Origin: Tanytarsus gracilentus
Taxonomy: Eukaryota > Arthropoda > Insecta > Diptera > Chironomidae
Assembly (NCBI GenBank): GCA_038502055.1
Contig: JAXRKN010000026.1
Span: forward strand, 496,001-560,000
Direction: 5' to 3'
DNA: 64,000 nt
In this document: in pieces, positions 11,701 to 25,065 of the stretch
Layout: each line of letters opens with the position of its first letter
Numbering within the stretch: the stretch's first letter is position 1
The notes under the pieces: model-generated
The model's input: the letters and a program-made list of their open reading frames with translations, nothing else
The model's database searches: none
What the model was told of the DNA's origin: nothing
Program-made: the position numbers and the translations under genes

Positions 11701-14700
11701 TGCCGAACGTCATCTTGGCATTCCCAAATTGCTCGATGCCGAAGATATCGATCAGCCTCGTGTGGATGAAAAATCTGTCCTCACATACGTCGCATCGTAC
11801 TATCACACCTTTGCCCGCATGAAAAATGAACAGAAAGGCGGCAAAAGAATTGCCAATATTGTCGGAAAGTTGATGGATACCGATAATAAAAAAGATCAAT
11901 ATTCAAGATTGACGACCGATTTATTGACATGGATTCGCATCAAGACTGTTGAACTCGAGAAGAGAAATTTCCCCAACTCTCTCGAGGGCATCCAGCAAGA
12001 ATTGTTGAGCTTCAAAGAGTATCGAACGATTGAGAAGCCACCAAAGTACAAGGAGCGCAGTGAAGTTGAAGCTCTTTACTTTCATGTTAATACACTGCTT
12101 AAGTCGCTCAATCAACCACTTTATATCCCACAAGACGGCCAGCTAGTAAAAGATATTGAAAAGGCATGGCAGCATCTGGAAAATGCCGAACATAATCGCG
12201 AGGTTGCTCTCAGAAATGAACTCCTAAGGCAGGAGAAACTCGAGCAGCTTAACTATAAGTTTGAAAAGAAGTCGGTTCTTCGCGAGAATTATTTGAAGGA
12301 GATGATTCAAGTGCTGTCTGATCCTCGTTATGGTGCCAATTTGCGTCAAGTGGACGCTACTGTTAAAAAGCACGAGGCTATTAGCGCCGACATTCTCGCT
12401 CGTGTTGAGAGATTCAATGACTTGACAGAAATGTGCAATGAATTGCAAAAGGAAAATTACCATGGCAAGGAGCGTGTCAAAAATCGTGAACAAGAGGTGC
12501 TGACGAAATGGAAAGAATTGTTGGATCTCTTGGAGCATCACAAAAATAATTTAAATCAAATGAGCAGCTTAATGAATCTGCTTCGTGAAATTGACACGGC
12601 TACTGAGTCAATTAAAACTCTTCAAGTTCAGCTTGCATCGGAGGATGTCGGACCACATTTGCTTCAAGTTGAAGAGTTATTGCAAGCACACTCGTTACAT
12701 GAACTCCAAGTTACAGCTTTGGGCGAAACCAAACGTCGTTATATGCGACAAGGTGAAAATTTAAAGAAATCAAATCATAAGGAAGCGCCAGTGGTCGAGC
12801 AGAAGCTTGAAAAACTCGATCAACTTTATCAAGAGCTACAACAACTTGCTGCCGCACGTCGTAATAGATTGGAGGAGGCGAGAGACTTTTATCACTTCCT
12901 CGAGGATCACGAAAACGAAGAGGGATGGCTCATTGAGAAGCAGAGAATTTGTAAGGCAGCCATAACAGCGAAAGACCTTCGAGCGGTGCTTTCATTACAG
13001 CAAAAACACAAAGCACTCGAAGACGAGATGAAAGTTCGCAAGCCAAAATCACTTCAGATTCAAGAGATTGGCAAAAAATTGATTTCAGAAAAACACCTTC
13101 GAGCAAATGAAGTGTCCTCACGAATGGACTCACTAGATGACCATTGGAAAGCACTGGATGAACTCGTTGACTTGCGTAGACGACAGTTGGAGGATGCTGC
13201 AGAAGCATATCAATTTTACACAGATGCCAATGAAGCTGACTCGTGGCTGCATGAAAAACTCGCACTTGTCACCTCAAAAGATTATGGTCTCGATGAGCCG
13301 TCAGCACAAGCTCTCCTTCAACGTCATAGAGATTTGCAGGGTGAATTGAATGCTTATTCTGGTGACATAATGAATCTAAATCAACAAGCAGATAAATTAA
13401 TTAAAGCTGGAATTTGTACATTGGAACTCAATCAAGAACCTGAGCCAGTTCAAGATATTGAGCAAGAAGAGTGGGTCAATGAGACTCGATTAGTTCCTAA
13501 AGATGTTTGGGAAGAGGAAGCTGTTGAACGTATGGAAGCTCGCACTGTCACTGAAATGAAACTTTTACCACATGTCAAGGCAATGTATCCGTTTGAGGGT
13601 CAAGGAATGAAAATGGCAAAAGGCGAAACAATGGTTTTATTAAATAAAACAAATCCCGATTGGTGGTCAGTGAGAAAAGCTGACGGTGTCGAGGGATTTG
13701 TTCCAGCAAATTATGTTCGCGAAATTGATCCACAACCGGTTGCCTGTCTCGTCCGTAAAATGGAAAAAGTCAAAGTAATACAAAAGGTGAAAAAGACAAT
13801 TTTGGTGAAACAATTGGTGCCAGTGAAACGAACTAAGCCGGTTCAGCCATCGCAAATTCGATCGCTTGTCAAGAGACGCGCTGATGGAGATCAAGCAATT
13901 GATAGCAGCGATAGTGTAGAGAAGAGAAGGAAGAAAATTAATGCAATGTATGATGAAATTCAGAGCTTAGCAGTTCAGCGTCATGCCCTCCTCGAAGACT
14001 CGATTTGTCTCTTTGGCTTCTTCAGAGAATGCGATGATTTCGAGAAGTGGATTAAAGATAAGGAGAAAATGCTCAAAGACGATCCAAAAGACAATGTCGA
14101 GACGGCAAAGAGAAAATATGAAAAATTCCTCACCGACTTGTCATCTTCATCAAAAAGAATTGAGGCCATTGATATGGCTGTTGAAGATTTCGTTCGACAA
14201 GGGCACTCACAAGTTGATAAGATAAAAGTGCGTCAACGACAAATTCATCAGTTATGGAATCACCTAAATAATTTAAAATCACAAAAAGAGAAAAATTTGG
14301 AGGGAGCTTCAAGCGTTGAACTTTTCAATCGAACATGCGAGGAAGCCAAAGACTGGATGTTTGAGAAAATGAACCAACTTGATTCTGATGAGGTTGGGCC
14401 TGATTTAAAAACAGTTCAGGCACTTCAGAGACGTCACCAGAATTTAGAGCGTGAATTAGAGCCGCTTAAAGAAAAAGTGTCGACTGTTAATCTACTTGGC
14501 AATTCAGTTAAGACCTCGTATCCGTCTGAAAAAGAAAATGTTGCTAAATCTCAACGTGACATTCAAGACATGTGGAAGAGAGTTCAGGCCAAAGCACTTG
14601 AACGTCGATCACGTCTCGAAAATGCAGTTGGTGAGAAAATTTTCACAAACAGTGCAAAGACACTCCTCGACTGGGTAGATGGAATTAAAGATCGCCTCAA

Positions 14701-17700
14701 TGCCGATGAGAGATGCACAGACGTTGAAACTGCAAATAATTTACTAAAGAAACACAACGATTTGAGTGAAGAGATTAAGGCACAAGACGATGAATTTAAA
14801 GAGTTGATTGCACTCGGCAACCAATTAACGCAGCGAAATCCAAATCTCTCAGAAATTCCTGCCACAATCGAGAGATTAGTATCGGAGCAAGATGCCGTTC
14901 ATCGTGGCTGGGGTGAGAAGGAAAAGTGGCTTCTGCAATGTGTCGAACTTCAAATCTTTAATCGCGAAGCTGACAAAATTGACGCGACAACTAAAGCTCA
15001 TGAAGCTTATTTGGATTACAACGATATGGGTAATTCACTCGATGAAGTGGAAGCCATTCTTAAGCGCCACACAGACTTTGAGAACACCCTCGGAGCACAA
15101 GATAAAATCTTGAGAAATTTCTCCGACAACGCTGAAAAGCTAATTAAAAATGATCATTATGATGCACCAGCAATTAAAGATCGTCGAAATCAAGTAGTAG
15201 GGAGACGACTCAAGGCTAAAGAACTCGCAAATCAAAGACGAAATTCTTTACAAGCCGCAAAAGATTTCCAAAAATTCGCCGCCGAAATTGCTGATTTGGA
15301 CAATTGGCTTGATGAAAAGTAAGTGACTTAAATATGTTTGAGATTGATTTAAATTACATTACATTTTTTTAGAACACGCGTTGCGAGCGATGAGTCCTAC
15401 AAAGATTTATCAAACCTATCAAGAAAACTACAAAAACATACGGCATTTGAGCGTGAATTGCGTGCCAATGAAGGACAATTGAGAACGATCAATAAGGAAG
15501 GTGAAAGCCTAATTAAGGCTAAAAATCGTGCACCAGAAGTTGACGTTATGCTTCAAAGTGTTAATCAAAAGTGGAAAAATTTAATGACTATTTCACTTGA
15601 GAAAGGAAGAAGACTCGAACAGGCAGCATTACAGCGAGAACACAATCGAAGCATTGAAGATGCAAAGAGTAAACTAGAAGAGTTTGGAAATAGCTTGCAG
15701 AGTAAGCAAGTCGGCAATGATCTTCGAAGTTGTCGCGATTTAATGAATAAACATCAACTTTTGGAAGCCGACATTATGCTTTGGGAGCAAAAGATAAGTG
15801 AACTTGTTCAGTCGGGTGAAGAGATGGTTCAAGAGGGACATTTCGATGGTAAAAATATCAAGAGTGAAACAATCAAGTTGCAAAATCAATTTAAAAACCT
15901 TAAAGGTCCAATTGCTCAACGTCGCGATGCTCTCGATGAGAGTTTGAGACTTCATAAATTTATCTTTGAAGTTGAAACTGAATTGCACTGGATTAATGAG
16001 CGACTTCCACTTGCCACCTCCGATGTCTATGGACAAAACTTGTATCAAGCACAAAATCTCGATAAGAAGCACAAAAAACTGCAAGCTGAAATCGAGGGCC
16101 ATCAATCGATGATAAATAAAACCTTAACATCGGGACAGGGTTTGATTGAGCAAGATCATCCTGAGAAAAATAAGGTGCAAGAGTCATGCAATGAACTCGA
16201 ACAAGCTTGGAATTCACTTCAAGAAAAGGCAGATGAAAGAGCGAAGAATTTAGAACTCTCCCTCAAAGCTCAACAATATCTTTCGGATGCTGGTGAAATT
16301 GAAAGCTGGCTTAGCGAGAAAAATAATGTTCTTAGATCATCCGATTATGGTCGTGATCGAGACTCAGCCACAAAGCTTTTAACTAAACACAAAACCATTG
16401 AACTTGAACTTGACACGTATTCAGCTATCATACAAGAAATGGGTCATACAGCACAACTTATGGTATCGGCTAAACATCCCGATAGCAAAGCCATTTCGAC
16501 TAAGCAACAAATGATCGAAAAACAACTTAAATCGTTGCAAAAGTTGGCAGCTCAAAGGCAAATGCGATTAATGGAAAGTCTCCATCGTCACGAATACTTT
16601 GCAGAGTCGGCTGATTTGGAAAATTGGATTCGTGAGCAAGAGTTAACTATTAATAACGACGACTATGGTCAAGATTATGAACATTTGTTGGTGAGCTATG
16701 AAATTTTTTTAAAGATTACATTTTAACTCTAGATTAAAATATATTTAATCCGAGATTTAATTTTATTTAATCCGAGATTAATTAATTTTAAATATTTTTT
16801 AGATCCTGCAAAATAAATTCGACGACCTCAAACATCGCATCGAAGTCGGTGCTGAGCGTTTCAATCAATGTGAGGTTTATGCTAAAAAGCTTATTAACAA
16901 CGAAAATCCTTATATCGAGGACATTGAAAAGCGACAAGAACAGTTGAGGTAATACATCTACTAAGCTTTTTTTAAATCTTTTACTTCTTCTTAGTTCTTT
17001 TAATCTTCTCTAATGTTTTGTACCTAACACTTTTCTTCTTCTTGACTAACCTTTTTTACACCTCTAAACAATGATTGTAACTCGTAGACTCAACAGGGAT
17101 TCCTTCTCTGCTGCAGCATTAGATGTGCTGGAAAAGCATGAGATAATACGGTAATACTAAATTATCTTAAAACTGTTGCAACCACATGCTTCCCTCACAC
17201 TCGAAATGCACCTAATGTTTTGCATAATCAAAAATTTGCACGCAACACTTATCATGCCATGTTTATGTGTTCTATTGAATGTTTTATTTGATTTTTTTTA
17301 TAAAATGCTCATAAATGTTTGTGTGTTTAGGGCATCATGGGAAAATTTGCTTAAGCAACTCGCACAACGTGAGCAGCGACTACATGCTGCAGGTGAAATT
17401 CATCGTTTCCATCGGGATGTCGCCGAGGCATTGTTTAGAATTCAGGTAAATTAAAAGACTAATATTAAAGTTGAGTCATTAAAAAAATATTTAATTTACT
17501 AGGACAAGAATGCCGTTTTATCGACAGAACTTGGAAAGGATTTGAATTCAGCTTTGGCACTTTATCGCAAGCATGAGGGCTTTGAGAATGATTTAGTTGC
17601 CCTCGAGGCACAGCTTCAAGTCTTAGTCGAAGATTCAGTTCGTTTACAAGCGAAATATCCTGGTGAGAATGCACAAGCCATTGCCCAGCAACAGGTCACA

Positions 17701-20700
17701 GTGGTTGAAGCTTGGAACAATCTTAAAGAAAATTCAGCTCATAGAAGCGATCAATTAGCGGCCAGCTGTGACTTGCAGACATTCTTAACTCAAGTGAGAG
17801 ATTTAATGTTGTGGGCCAGCAATTTACGAGCAACATTGCAAGCTGAAGAGCACGTCAGCGACGCAGCAGGAGCCACAGCACTAAAACTTCAGCATGACGC
17901 AATTTACAATGAAATCGAAGCACGTGAGGAGAAATTTAGAGCATTGAGTGAGCTTAGTGACTCGATGGTACAAACCGGCCATTATGCAGCGACAGAAGTC
18001 GAAGAAAAGTGCACAGCATTGTTGGATGAAAGACAAAAACTTCACAACGCATGGAACAAAAAGAAAATTATGTTGGAACAAAAGATCGATTTGTTCTGCT
18101 TCTTGCGTGATGCCAAGCAAATTGATAATATTTCGAGTGCACAAGAAGCCGCACTAGTTTCAACTGATTTCGGTGTGACCGTTGAAGCGGTACAAAATAA
18201 TGTGAAGCGTCACGATGAACTCGAAAAAATTATTCTCCAGCAAGACGAAAAAGTTTTAGTTTTACAAGATCATGGCAAAAAATTGGTGGAGCAAAACCAT
18301 TATGACAGTGCAAATATTCAAAATCGACTGGGTGATGTTGTTGACAGACGACTTAAAGTTAAGAGTTTGAGTCAAATTAGAAAACAAAAACTCTCAGACG
18401 CTCTGCTTTATGCTCAATTTGTGAGAGATGTCGCTGAAACCGAAACATGGATTCATGAGAAACAAAAGAAACTTGATGCCAACATAAACTCGTTTGCAGT
18501 CACAAATATCGAAGAGAAAATCAAGAAACTTCAAAAGCATCAAGCATTCCAAGCTGAAATTAGTGCTAATGAAGGCAGAATTAGAGAAATTAAAAGTGTC
18601 GGCGAAATTCTTATTAACAAGCGTCACGAGTCATCGAAGGAAGTTAAAGATGCATTGCAAAAACTCCTCGAAGCATGGAATAATCTTTTGGATACAGTTG
18701 AGGCACATGGAAAGGGCTTAGAGGAGGCACAAGATATTTTGGAATTTAACAGCCAAATTGAAAAAATTGAAGCTTGGATTCGCGATAAAGAACTCATGGT
18801 TCAGGCAAATGATCCGGGTAGAGATTTAGAGCATTGTAATGCCTTGAGACGAAAATTAGATGATGTCGGATCCGATATGCGTGTCGATGATCAAAGAATG
18901 AAGTCAATTAATGTTCTCGCGGATAAATTGGTGACACAAGAAAAATCACCAAACGATTCTAAGAATGTGCATAAGAAGAGAAACAATTTCAATGGTCGAT
19001 GGAGACAACTTCAAGGTGCCATCAATGTCTATCGAACTCTTCTCGATGGTGCTTATGAAATTCACGTTTTTAACGCTGCTGTCGATGACACAAAAGAAAG
19101 AATTGCCGAAAAATCTTTGGTGATGTCAAGCGATGACTATGGTCGAGATCTTTCGGCCGTTGAAGCTTTGAGAAGAAAACAAGACACTTTAGAACGTGAC
19201 ATGACTGCAGTTAAACAAAAAATATTTGAACATGAAAATGACTCGAGTAAATTGATGAGAAAATATCCTGAACGTGCGGATGACATCAATCAAAAAATGA
19301 TGGAGCTCAAGGAACAATGGGATGCTTTAGAAGAGTTGAGTATTAAACGCAAGCAGCACCTTAATGATGGATATCAAATCCATAAATTCCTGACCGATGT
19401 CAAAGAACTCGAGCAATGGGCTCAAGATATTATCCACAAAATGAAGTCAGTCGTACAGCCGAACACAATTCCCGAATGCGTCGCTCAAATTGAATTGCAT
19501 CAAGAGAGGAAGGCCGAAATTGATGGGCGTGATAAAATCTTTAAAAATCTTAAAGATCAGTCTGAAATTTTATTGAAAGAGAAGGAAATCAACAACGTCA
19601 TTGATGCTCAAAATTCCATTCAAGAAACATACGAGAAAGTTCAAGACGCATGGAAAACTCAATCGAAATGGCTCAGTGACGTTCATCAGCTTCAACAATT
19701 TAAAGAGCTCGTTGATCAAAAAGACATTTGGATTGCAAACAAAGAGGCATTCCTCAATAATGACGATCTAGGTGATTCATTTATTTCGGTCGAAGCGCTT
19801 ATTAAAAAACATGAGGCATTCGAAAAGCTCTTGTTGTCGAGTAAAATTCAAGAAGAAGTGCAAGAGTTTGCCGATAAAATTTTGGCCCAAGAACCCTACG
19901 AGACGAGCATGATTGAGACACGTCTTAATGACATTAACAAGAGAGTGAGACGATTGAAAATTCAATCAAATATTCGACGCAAGAAATTAGATGAGTCATT
20001 GCAGTTCCAACAATTCTTGCGTAATCTTTATGAGGTCCAAAGATGGTTGAGTCAGAAGATACAAATTGCCTCCGATGAAAGCTATCGTGAGCCTAGCAAT
20101 TTACAAAGTAAAATTCAGAAGCACATTGCCTTCGATGCAGAGCTCCAAGCGAATACAATTCGTATTTCGGCTGTCATTAATGAAGGGGAATCATTGATTG
20201 ACGCCAAGCATTTTGCATCAAATGAAATTCAACAAAATCTAGAGCTTCTCGAATCGGAATGGCAAAAATTACAAGAGGCATCGAGAAATAAGAAAATCCG
20301 CTTGTCTCAAGCCTACGATGCTTTACTTTTCATTCGTTCGATTGATGAATTTAACACTTGGATGGATGAAGTTGAGACACACTTATCTTCCGAGGATTAT
20401 GGAAAAGATTTATCATCAGTTAATCATTTAATTAAAAAGCATCAAGTTTTGGAAGCTGACATTTCCCATCATGCTGAAATGGTTGAGCAAATCACCGAAC
20501 AAGATCAAAGATTCTTCAACTCTGATCACTTTATGCGAGATGAATTACATGAGAAGGCAATGAACATCATTAAGAGATATCATTCACTCCACGAGCCGAT
20601 GACTATTCGCAATGACAATTTGGAGGATTCACAATTGTTACATCAATTTTTGCGCGATGCTGAAGACGAAATTCAATGGCTTTGTGAGAAGGAACCGCTT

Positions 20701-23700
20701 GTGTCTTCAAAAGATTTAGGCAGCAATCTAACTGCTGTTCAAGTATTGCAAAAGAAACATCATTCACTTGAAGCTGAAATTTCATCGCAAGAGCCAACAA
20801 TTTCGTCGCTTGTCCATCGTGGTCAGCAAATGATTCGAAATGGCCATTTTGCCAGTGAAGAAATTGAACAGCAATGTCGTCAATTACAAACCAAGTTGAG
20901 CACAATTCGCGATTTAGCGAGTGTTCGTCGTTTAAGACTTCTCGATGCTGTTGAGTCACAAATGTTTTATGCCGAAGCAAATGAATGCGAGTCATGGATT
21001 AAAGAAAAGAGACCAATTTTGACATCAACTGATTACGGCAAAGATGAAGATGCAGTTCAGTCACTTCAGAAGAAATTGGAAGCACTTCAACGTGAGCTCG
21101 TTGCATTTGAACCGTCTGTCGATAAGGTCACCAAACTAGCTGAAAATCTACTTGAACGGGGTCATTTTGATAGTGAGAAAATTCGATCGAAGAGTGAAAA
21201 AATTCAACAGCAACTTTCTGATCTTAAACAATTTTCAATTGATCGTGAGAAGCGCCTTGAAGTGCAAAAGAAATATCTCGAGTTTATGCGTGAGGTTGAA
21301 GATTTGCACGAGTGGATTTCCGATCAAATGGCAGTCGCCTCATCAGAAGAATATGGAACTGACGTTGAACATGTTGAATTGCTAATTATTGCTTTCGATA
21401 ATTTCGTTTCAAACATGGCCGCCAATGAGCCGAGAATTCATCAATGCATTGCAAAGGGAGATGAACTTATTAAAGAAGAAAATCCACAATCAACAATCAT
21501 CGAAAAGAAGAGAAATGAAACTAAACAATTGTGGGAAGAGCTCAAGGATTTAATCACGGCCAGACAAGATGCTTTAACTGGTGCTAAACAAGTTCACATG
21601 TACGATAGAACAGCTGACGAGACAATTTCATGGATCAACGAGAAAATTGGTGATGTTCTAAGTGAAGATTTTGGACACGACCTCGAAACTATCCAAGCTT
21701 TACTTCGCAAGCATGAAGGCTTTGAAACGGAAGTCGCTGCTGTTAAGGAACAAGTCGAGCAAGTTCAGTCAGATGCTTATAAATTGTGCGACACATTCCC
21801 AGATGCAAAAGAACACATTGAAGTCAAGAGAGAAGAATGTTTGGACTCATGGACTGATTTAATCGAAAAATCGCAACAACGCAAGGATAAATTGGCACAA
21901 GCCGAACAATTGCAAGCGTACTTCGACGAGTACCGTGATTTGATGGCTTGGATCAATGAAATGCTCGCTAAAATTACTTCACCAGACTTGGCTAAAGATG
22001 TCGAAGGTGCTGAAGCATTAATTGTTAAAATTAAAGAAAATCAAAGTGAAGTCGACGCCCGTCAAGAGCCTTTCGAGAGATTCTATAAGGCTGGCAGAAA
22101 ATTAATTAGTGACGAGCACTTCCTCGCCTATGAAGTCGAAGAAAAGATTAAAACTTTAGAGCAACGCAAAAAATTACTCGACACCACTTTGAAAAATCGA
22201 AAAGAAATTTATGATTTAAATTTGGACACACAACTTTTCTTGCGTGAAGCTAAAATTCTCGAGAATTGGATTGTGGCACGTGAAGGTATTTTAAAATACG
22301 AGGATTTAGGCGAAACTATTCCGCATGTTGAAGAATTAATTCTCAAGCATGAAGACTTTGAGAAAACGGTCAATGCTCAAGAAGAAAAATTTATGGCTTT
22401 GAAGCGCATCACTTTACTCGAACAGCTCTTCAAGAGACAACGTGAAGAGGAAGAGGCAGCAAGAAGGAACGAAAAGGAAAGATTAGAGAAGGAACGAATT
22501 GAAGCGATGAAATTGAAAGAAATGCATAGAATAACCGAAGAGAGACGCCGCAATGAGAAAGTTATCGACAATAGCTTTGTAACTGAAAAACCTCCAATAT
22601 TTTCATCTCCTCAAAATAAAGCTACACATCTGCAGCAACAAATAATAATTCAGGAAGATGAAGGTGGCCTTAAACCAAGCGCATCATCAGACTCAATTAA
22701 TCAAGTTCAAAAATCAAATTCATTCGTTAACATTTTTGGTGATCGTTTAAGACGAGGTTCAGAAGGCAATGCCAAGCGAGCCGAGAGCATGAAAGTCGGG
22801 CCAAAGAGAACACCATCATTCAACACCAGAAAACGCACATCAAGCTTCAGGAAAAATCAAAAAGCGGAGTCATACGATCTGCCACCAGTCGAAATTCAGG
22901 GCATGCTCGAGCGCAAGCATGATTTGCAATCAGGTGGAAAGAGATCTCCAATTAGAAGTTGGAAGCCATTCTATACAGTCCTCTGTGGTCAGCTTTTATG
23001 TTTCTTCAAGGACGATGATGATTTTCATACAAAGAAAGCTGCAACAGCGCCCGTCAATATTCTTAACGCAAGATGCCTCAAAGCTGAAAACTACACAAAG
23101 AAGAAGAATGTTTTCCGTTTGTGCCTTCCCGATGGATCAGAATTCCTCTTCTTGGCCCATTCAGCCAGCGAAATGAACGATTGGATCAACAAAATTACCT
23201 TCCACGCAAACTTACCTCCAAATCTACAACTTATGAGTTATGATGAGTCAATGAAGGTAATTTTGATTTAATTTAACTAATTAATTTCTATAAATTTACA
23301 ACTTCAAATTTAATAACAGCAAACCGAACAAAATTCAGTCTCATCGACTCCAAAAAATCTTACGCTAACTAGTCATTATGGCAGCGAGCATGACGGCTCA
23401 TCGGTGAGTTCCCGTACTTCATCGCCCGATCCCAATATGAGAAGGGAATCGAGAGAACAGCTCACGCCGCAAATGAATTTTTTACAAAAGCAAAAAGAGC
23501 TTCGTGAACGTGAAAGTCAAGTGAGTCAAAAAAATTATTTATCTAAAGAAATTTTGCAAAATTGAATTTTAATTAGAATCGAAGTCAAGCGTCACCACAT
23601 TCACCGACTGGTTATTATGATAAACCACCAATTCCACCACGAGGAGCTCCACCAGTTCCTCAGCGACAATCGAGCAGCGAAAAATTGTCGGAAGTTCAAC

Positions 23701-25065
23701 TACGTCAGAAAGTTGCTGCTGGTAAAATTTTAAAATTTAATAAAACAATTTAAAATTAATTAATTGTCATTCTACAGAAGATCACTACAGCAACGCACCG
23801 TCAAATCGACCATACTCCCTCCAACCACAACCACAATTGAGATCATCTCTCGTCGCGCAAAATGGCAACACAAACGGAAATGGTGTCGAAGATGTCTGGA
23901 CAAAGCAAGAGAGCGATGCTAAACCTTTAGGTAAAAGAAGAATTTAAATCAAGAAACCCTCACACACACCTAATTTCACTCATGTTTGTCATATATATAT
24001 GTTTTTTTTGCTTTCAAACCAATTCTTGTGAATGTTTTATAAAAAACAAAAATTATAACAATTAACGTGTTTTTGTACAAAATATTTAAATCACATTTTT
24101 TGCTTGCGTTGTGTTCGTGTATTAAAATATTCAGAGCCTCCCCCATTACCCTTAACTCATCCGCCAAATCCTTTCGGAAGTGGCATGGCATCACCACCGC
24201 CACAACCTCGCGGTACACCCATGAAATTTACGACATTCCATCAGCATCATCAGCTCGTTGCACACCCACAGCACTTGCCGACGCCAACTAATGGAGTCAC
24301 TAATGGCAACAGTTCAATGTATCAAACAATTCATGTTAATCAGCAACATTTTGTCATGCCACAACCTCCAATTCAACCGCACTACCATCAACAGCAGCAG
24401 CAATTTTTCGACATGCCGGCCTCATCTAATTATGTCTCGAATAACACTTACTCACGCATGTCAGCACCACTCGGAATGAATCATTTTTCTCATCAACAGT
24501 CGCCGCGCACACCACAATTTTGGAATCAACAGCAACAGTACACGATGAGAAATGATTTCAATGGCAACACAAGCAGCATCGAATCGGGTTAGAATTCACT
24601 TGCACATCACAAAAAAAATACTAGAAAATGGGAAAATGAAAAATAATTTTTCATAGGTTTTCACTATCGCTCTATCTAACTCTCCTATCATATCCACCAC
24701 TCTTTTTTCTGCCATTATCGCATGCTCAAAAAATCATTTAAACTTTTAGATATTAGAAAATTTTCGTAGTCGCACAATTTTTTTGTTGCATGTTGCTTCA
24801 CTTTAATATTTTAAATTTATAAAATTAAAAAAAATTCTACATTTCCTCAGCAGGTTGGGGGCAACAGAGATATGAAGCAGGTCGACCGGTCTCACTTCCA
24901 CCTCCCGGATCATCGCAATCCGATTTGTCAACACATCATAGAATGTCCGCTGAAAGCTCAAGCGAAAGTGAAGCCAGTGGAGTTATTAAGAAAGACATTA
25001 AGGAAAAGGACAAGAAAGGTGTCTTCCGAATATTTTCGAAGAGAAAGTCAAAAAATCAACCGTAA
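2706..25065 (+). CDS. kst: Beta-heavy spectrin (karst)
   Basis: Exons: 2706-2727, 9042-9217, 9351-9518, 10396-10435, 10502-10578, 11414-11512, 11570-15318, 15373-16690, 16803-16948, 17088-17150 (cassette), 17331-17445, 17503-23256, 23320-23520, 23577-23721, 23778-23930, 24135-24587, 24854-25065. The sum is 12,891 nt, 4,296 aa, in frame throughout. The start gives tandem CH domains (about aa 50-275, actin binding), with QRDGIAKFENERIKTLQEE and DLADGVKLLKLLEIISGEK typical of the family. About 30 spectrin repeats follow. An SH3 domain (genomic about 13567-13725, aa about 860-912; AMYPFEG, PDWWSVR, GFVPANYV) sits in the repeat-5 region, as only beta-heavy spectrins have. A PH domain (about 22890-23220) and a Pro-rich tail with a basic end (FRIFSKRKSK) follow. 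With alpha-spectrin it forms the apical epithelial membrane skeleton. Drosophila kst is of similar length. Confidence 0.95.
3425..4307. mobile_element. Degenerate non-autonomous element with 11-bp terminal inverted repeats
   Basis: GTGTAACCCAC at 3425-3435 and its exact reverse complement GTGGGTTACAC at 4297-4307 bracket 883 bp in the kst first intron. Inside are a minisatellite (3540-3780), then two and a half copies of a unit containing GAGTTCAACGAGGTACATG and GGCCGGCCGTGA (about 3810-4100), then a (GGAC)n run near 4250. It has no transposase frame. Base composition is less AT-rich than the surrounding intron. No clear target-site duplication was found beside the repeats, so the boundaries are approximate and the class (MITE or foldback-like) is unknown. 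Confidence 0.55.
3540..3780 (+). repeat. Minisatellite, about 14-17 bp unit
   Basis: About 15 imperfect copies of a unit based on GTTCCATTTTCCACTAT, varying in length between copies. It opens all three forward frames to Phe/Ser/Pro/His-rich translations (3451-3950). These are by-products of the repeat and not genes. Confidence 0.85.
4308..7130. other. Long kst first intron, upstream part
   Basis: AT-rich intron sequence with short CT runs (about 4640) and scattered A/T tracts. No exon, RNA gene or coding frame could be supported. An isolated tRNA B-box-like string at about 5948 was rejected. Confidence 0.5.
7132..7178 (+). promoter_or_regulatory. Probable internal kst promoter (TATA + initiator)
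   Basis: ATATATAAAA at 7131-7140 is followed by an initiator-like TCAGTT at 7173-7178. The TATA-to-initiator spacing of about 40 bp is a little long. The pair lies 60 bp upstream of an ATG exon (7238) whose splice phase fits kst exon 2, which supports an alternative transcription start. Confidence 0.5.
7238..7274 (+). CDS. kst: Alternative first coding exon of kst (exon 1B)
   Basis: ATG at 7238 encodes MSQYSKKFVIRT and ends one base into a codon before GTATAA (donor at 7275). This is the same phase as the upstream first exon (2706-2727, MEFGYSG). It splices to the acceptor at 9042, completing a GCG codon and continuing AQYEPGNYS. The two isoforms would differ only in the first 7 to 12 residues before the CH domains. 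It is supported by phase, donor and the promoter-like motifs just upstream; there is no transcript evidence. Confidence 0.55.
7275..8600. other. kst intron, downstream of exon 1B, rich in GATA motifs
   Basis: No exon is seen. TGATAA, AGATAAG and TTATCA strings recur (for example near 7521, 7584, 7710, 7889, 8333, 8440, 8468 and 8500), suggesting a GATA-factor enhancer, although AT-rich DNA yields some of these by chance. Confidence 0.35.
8673..8825 (+). CDS. Possible 50-aa small protein nested in the kst intron
   Basis: The ATG at 8673 opens MSAPHYKAVVDKIGSS and continues with a charged, helix-prone segment (LTDEQWDKLRRKRVDIYQDY), ending RHE before TGA. The composition looks like a real soluble protein rather than translated intron. 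AATAAA follows at about 8867. The frame is open upstream to 8604, but the ATG at 8673 gives the protein-like part. It lacks a donor site and cannot join the kst frame. I do not recognise the family. It could be a nested gene, a retained fragment or chance. Confidence 0.4.
   Translation: MSAPHYKAVVDKIGSSLELTDEQWDKLRRKRVDIYQDYFPIYQHLIARHE
17088..17150 (+). CDS. kst: In-frame 63-nt cassette exon of kst
   Basis: An acceptor (TCGTAG) at 17087 and a donor (GTAATA) at 17151 flank 63 nt encoding about 21 residues (LNRDSFSAAALDVLEKHEII). The exon before it (ending 16948) and the exon after it (starting 17331) are in matching phase, so it can be included or skipped without changing frame. It falls inside a spectrin repeat, between the RQEQLR and SWENLLKQLAQ segments. 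Confidence 0.6.
24854..25065 (+). CDS. kst: kst terminal exon with NAGNAG acceptor
   Basis: The acceptor reads CTCAGCAG, so splicing can occur after either AG (exon starting at 24851 or 24854), adding or removing one Ala without a frameshift. The exon encodes a Ser-rich and then basic tail ending KSKNQP. If the preceding intron (24588-24853) is retained, the protein instead stops at 24592, six bases into the intron. AATAAA is at 25222-25227. Confidence 0.7.

Noticed and set aside
11597..23176. Many secondary frames on both strands within kst exons
   Set aside because: Codon-structure shadows of the spectrin repeats; none carries a recognisable domain.
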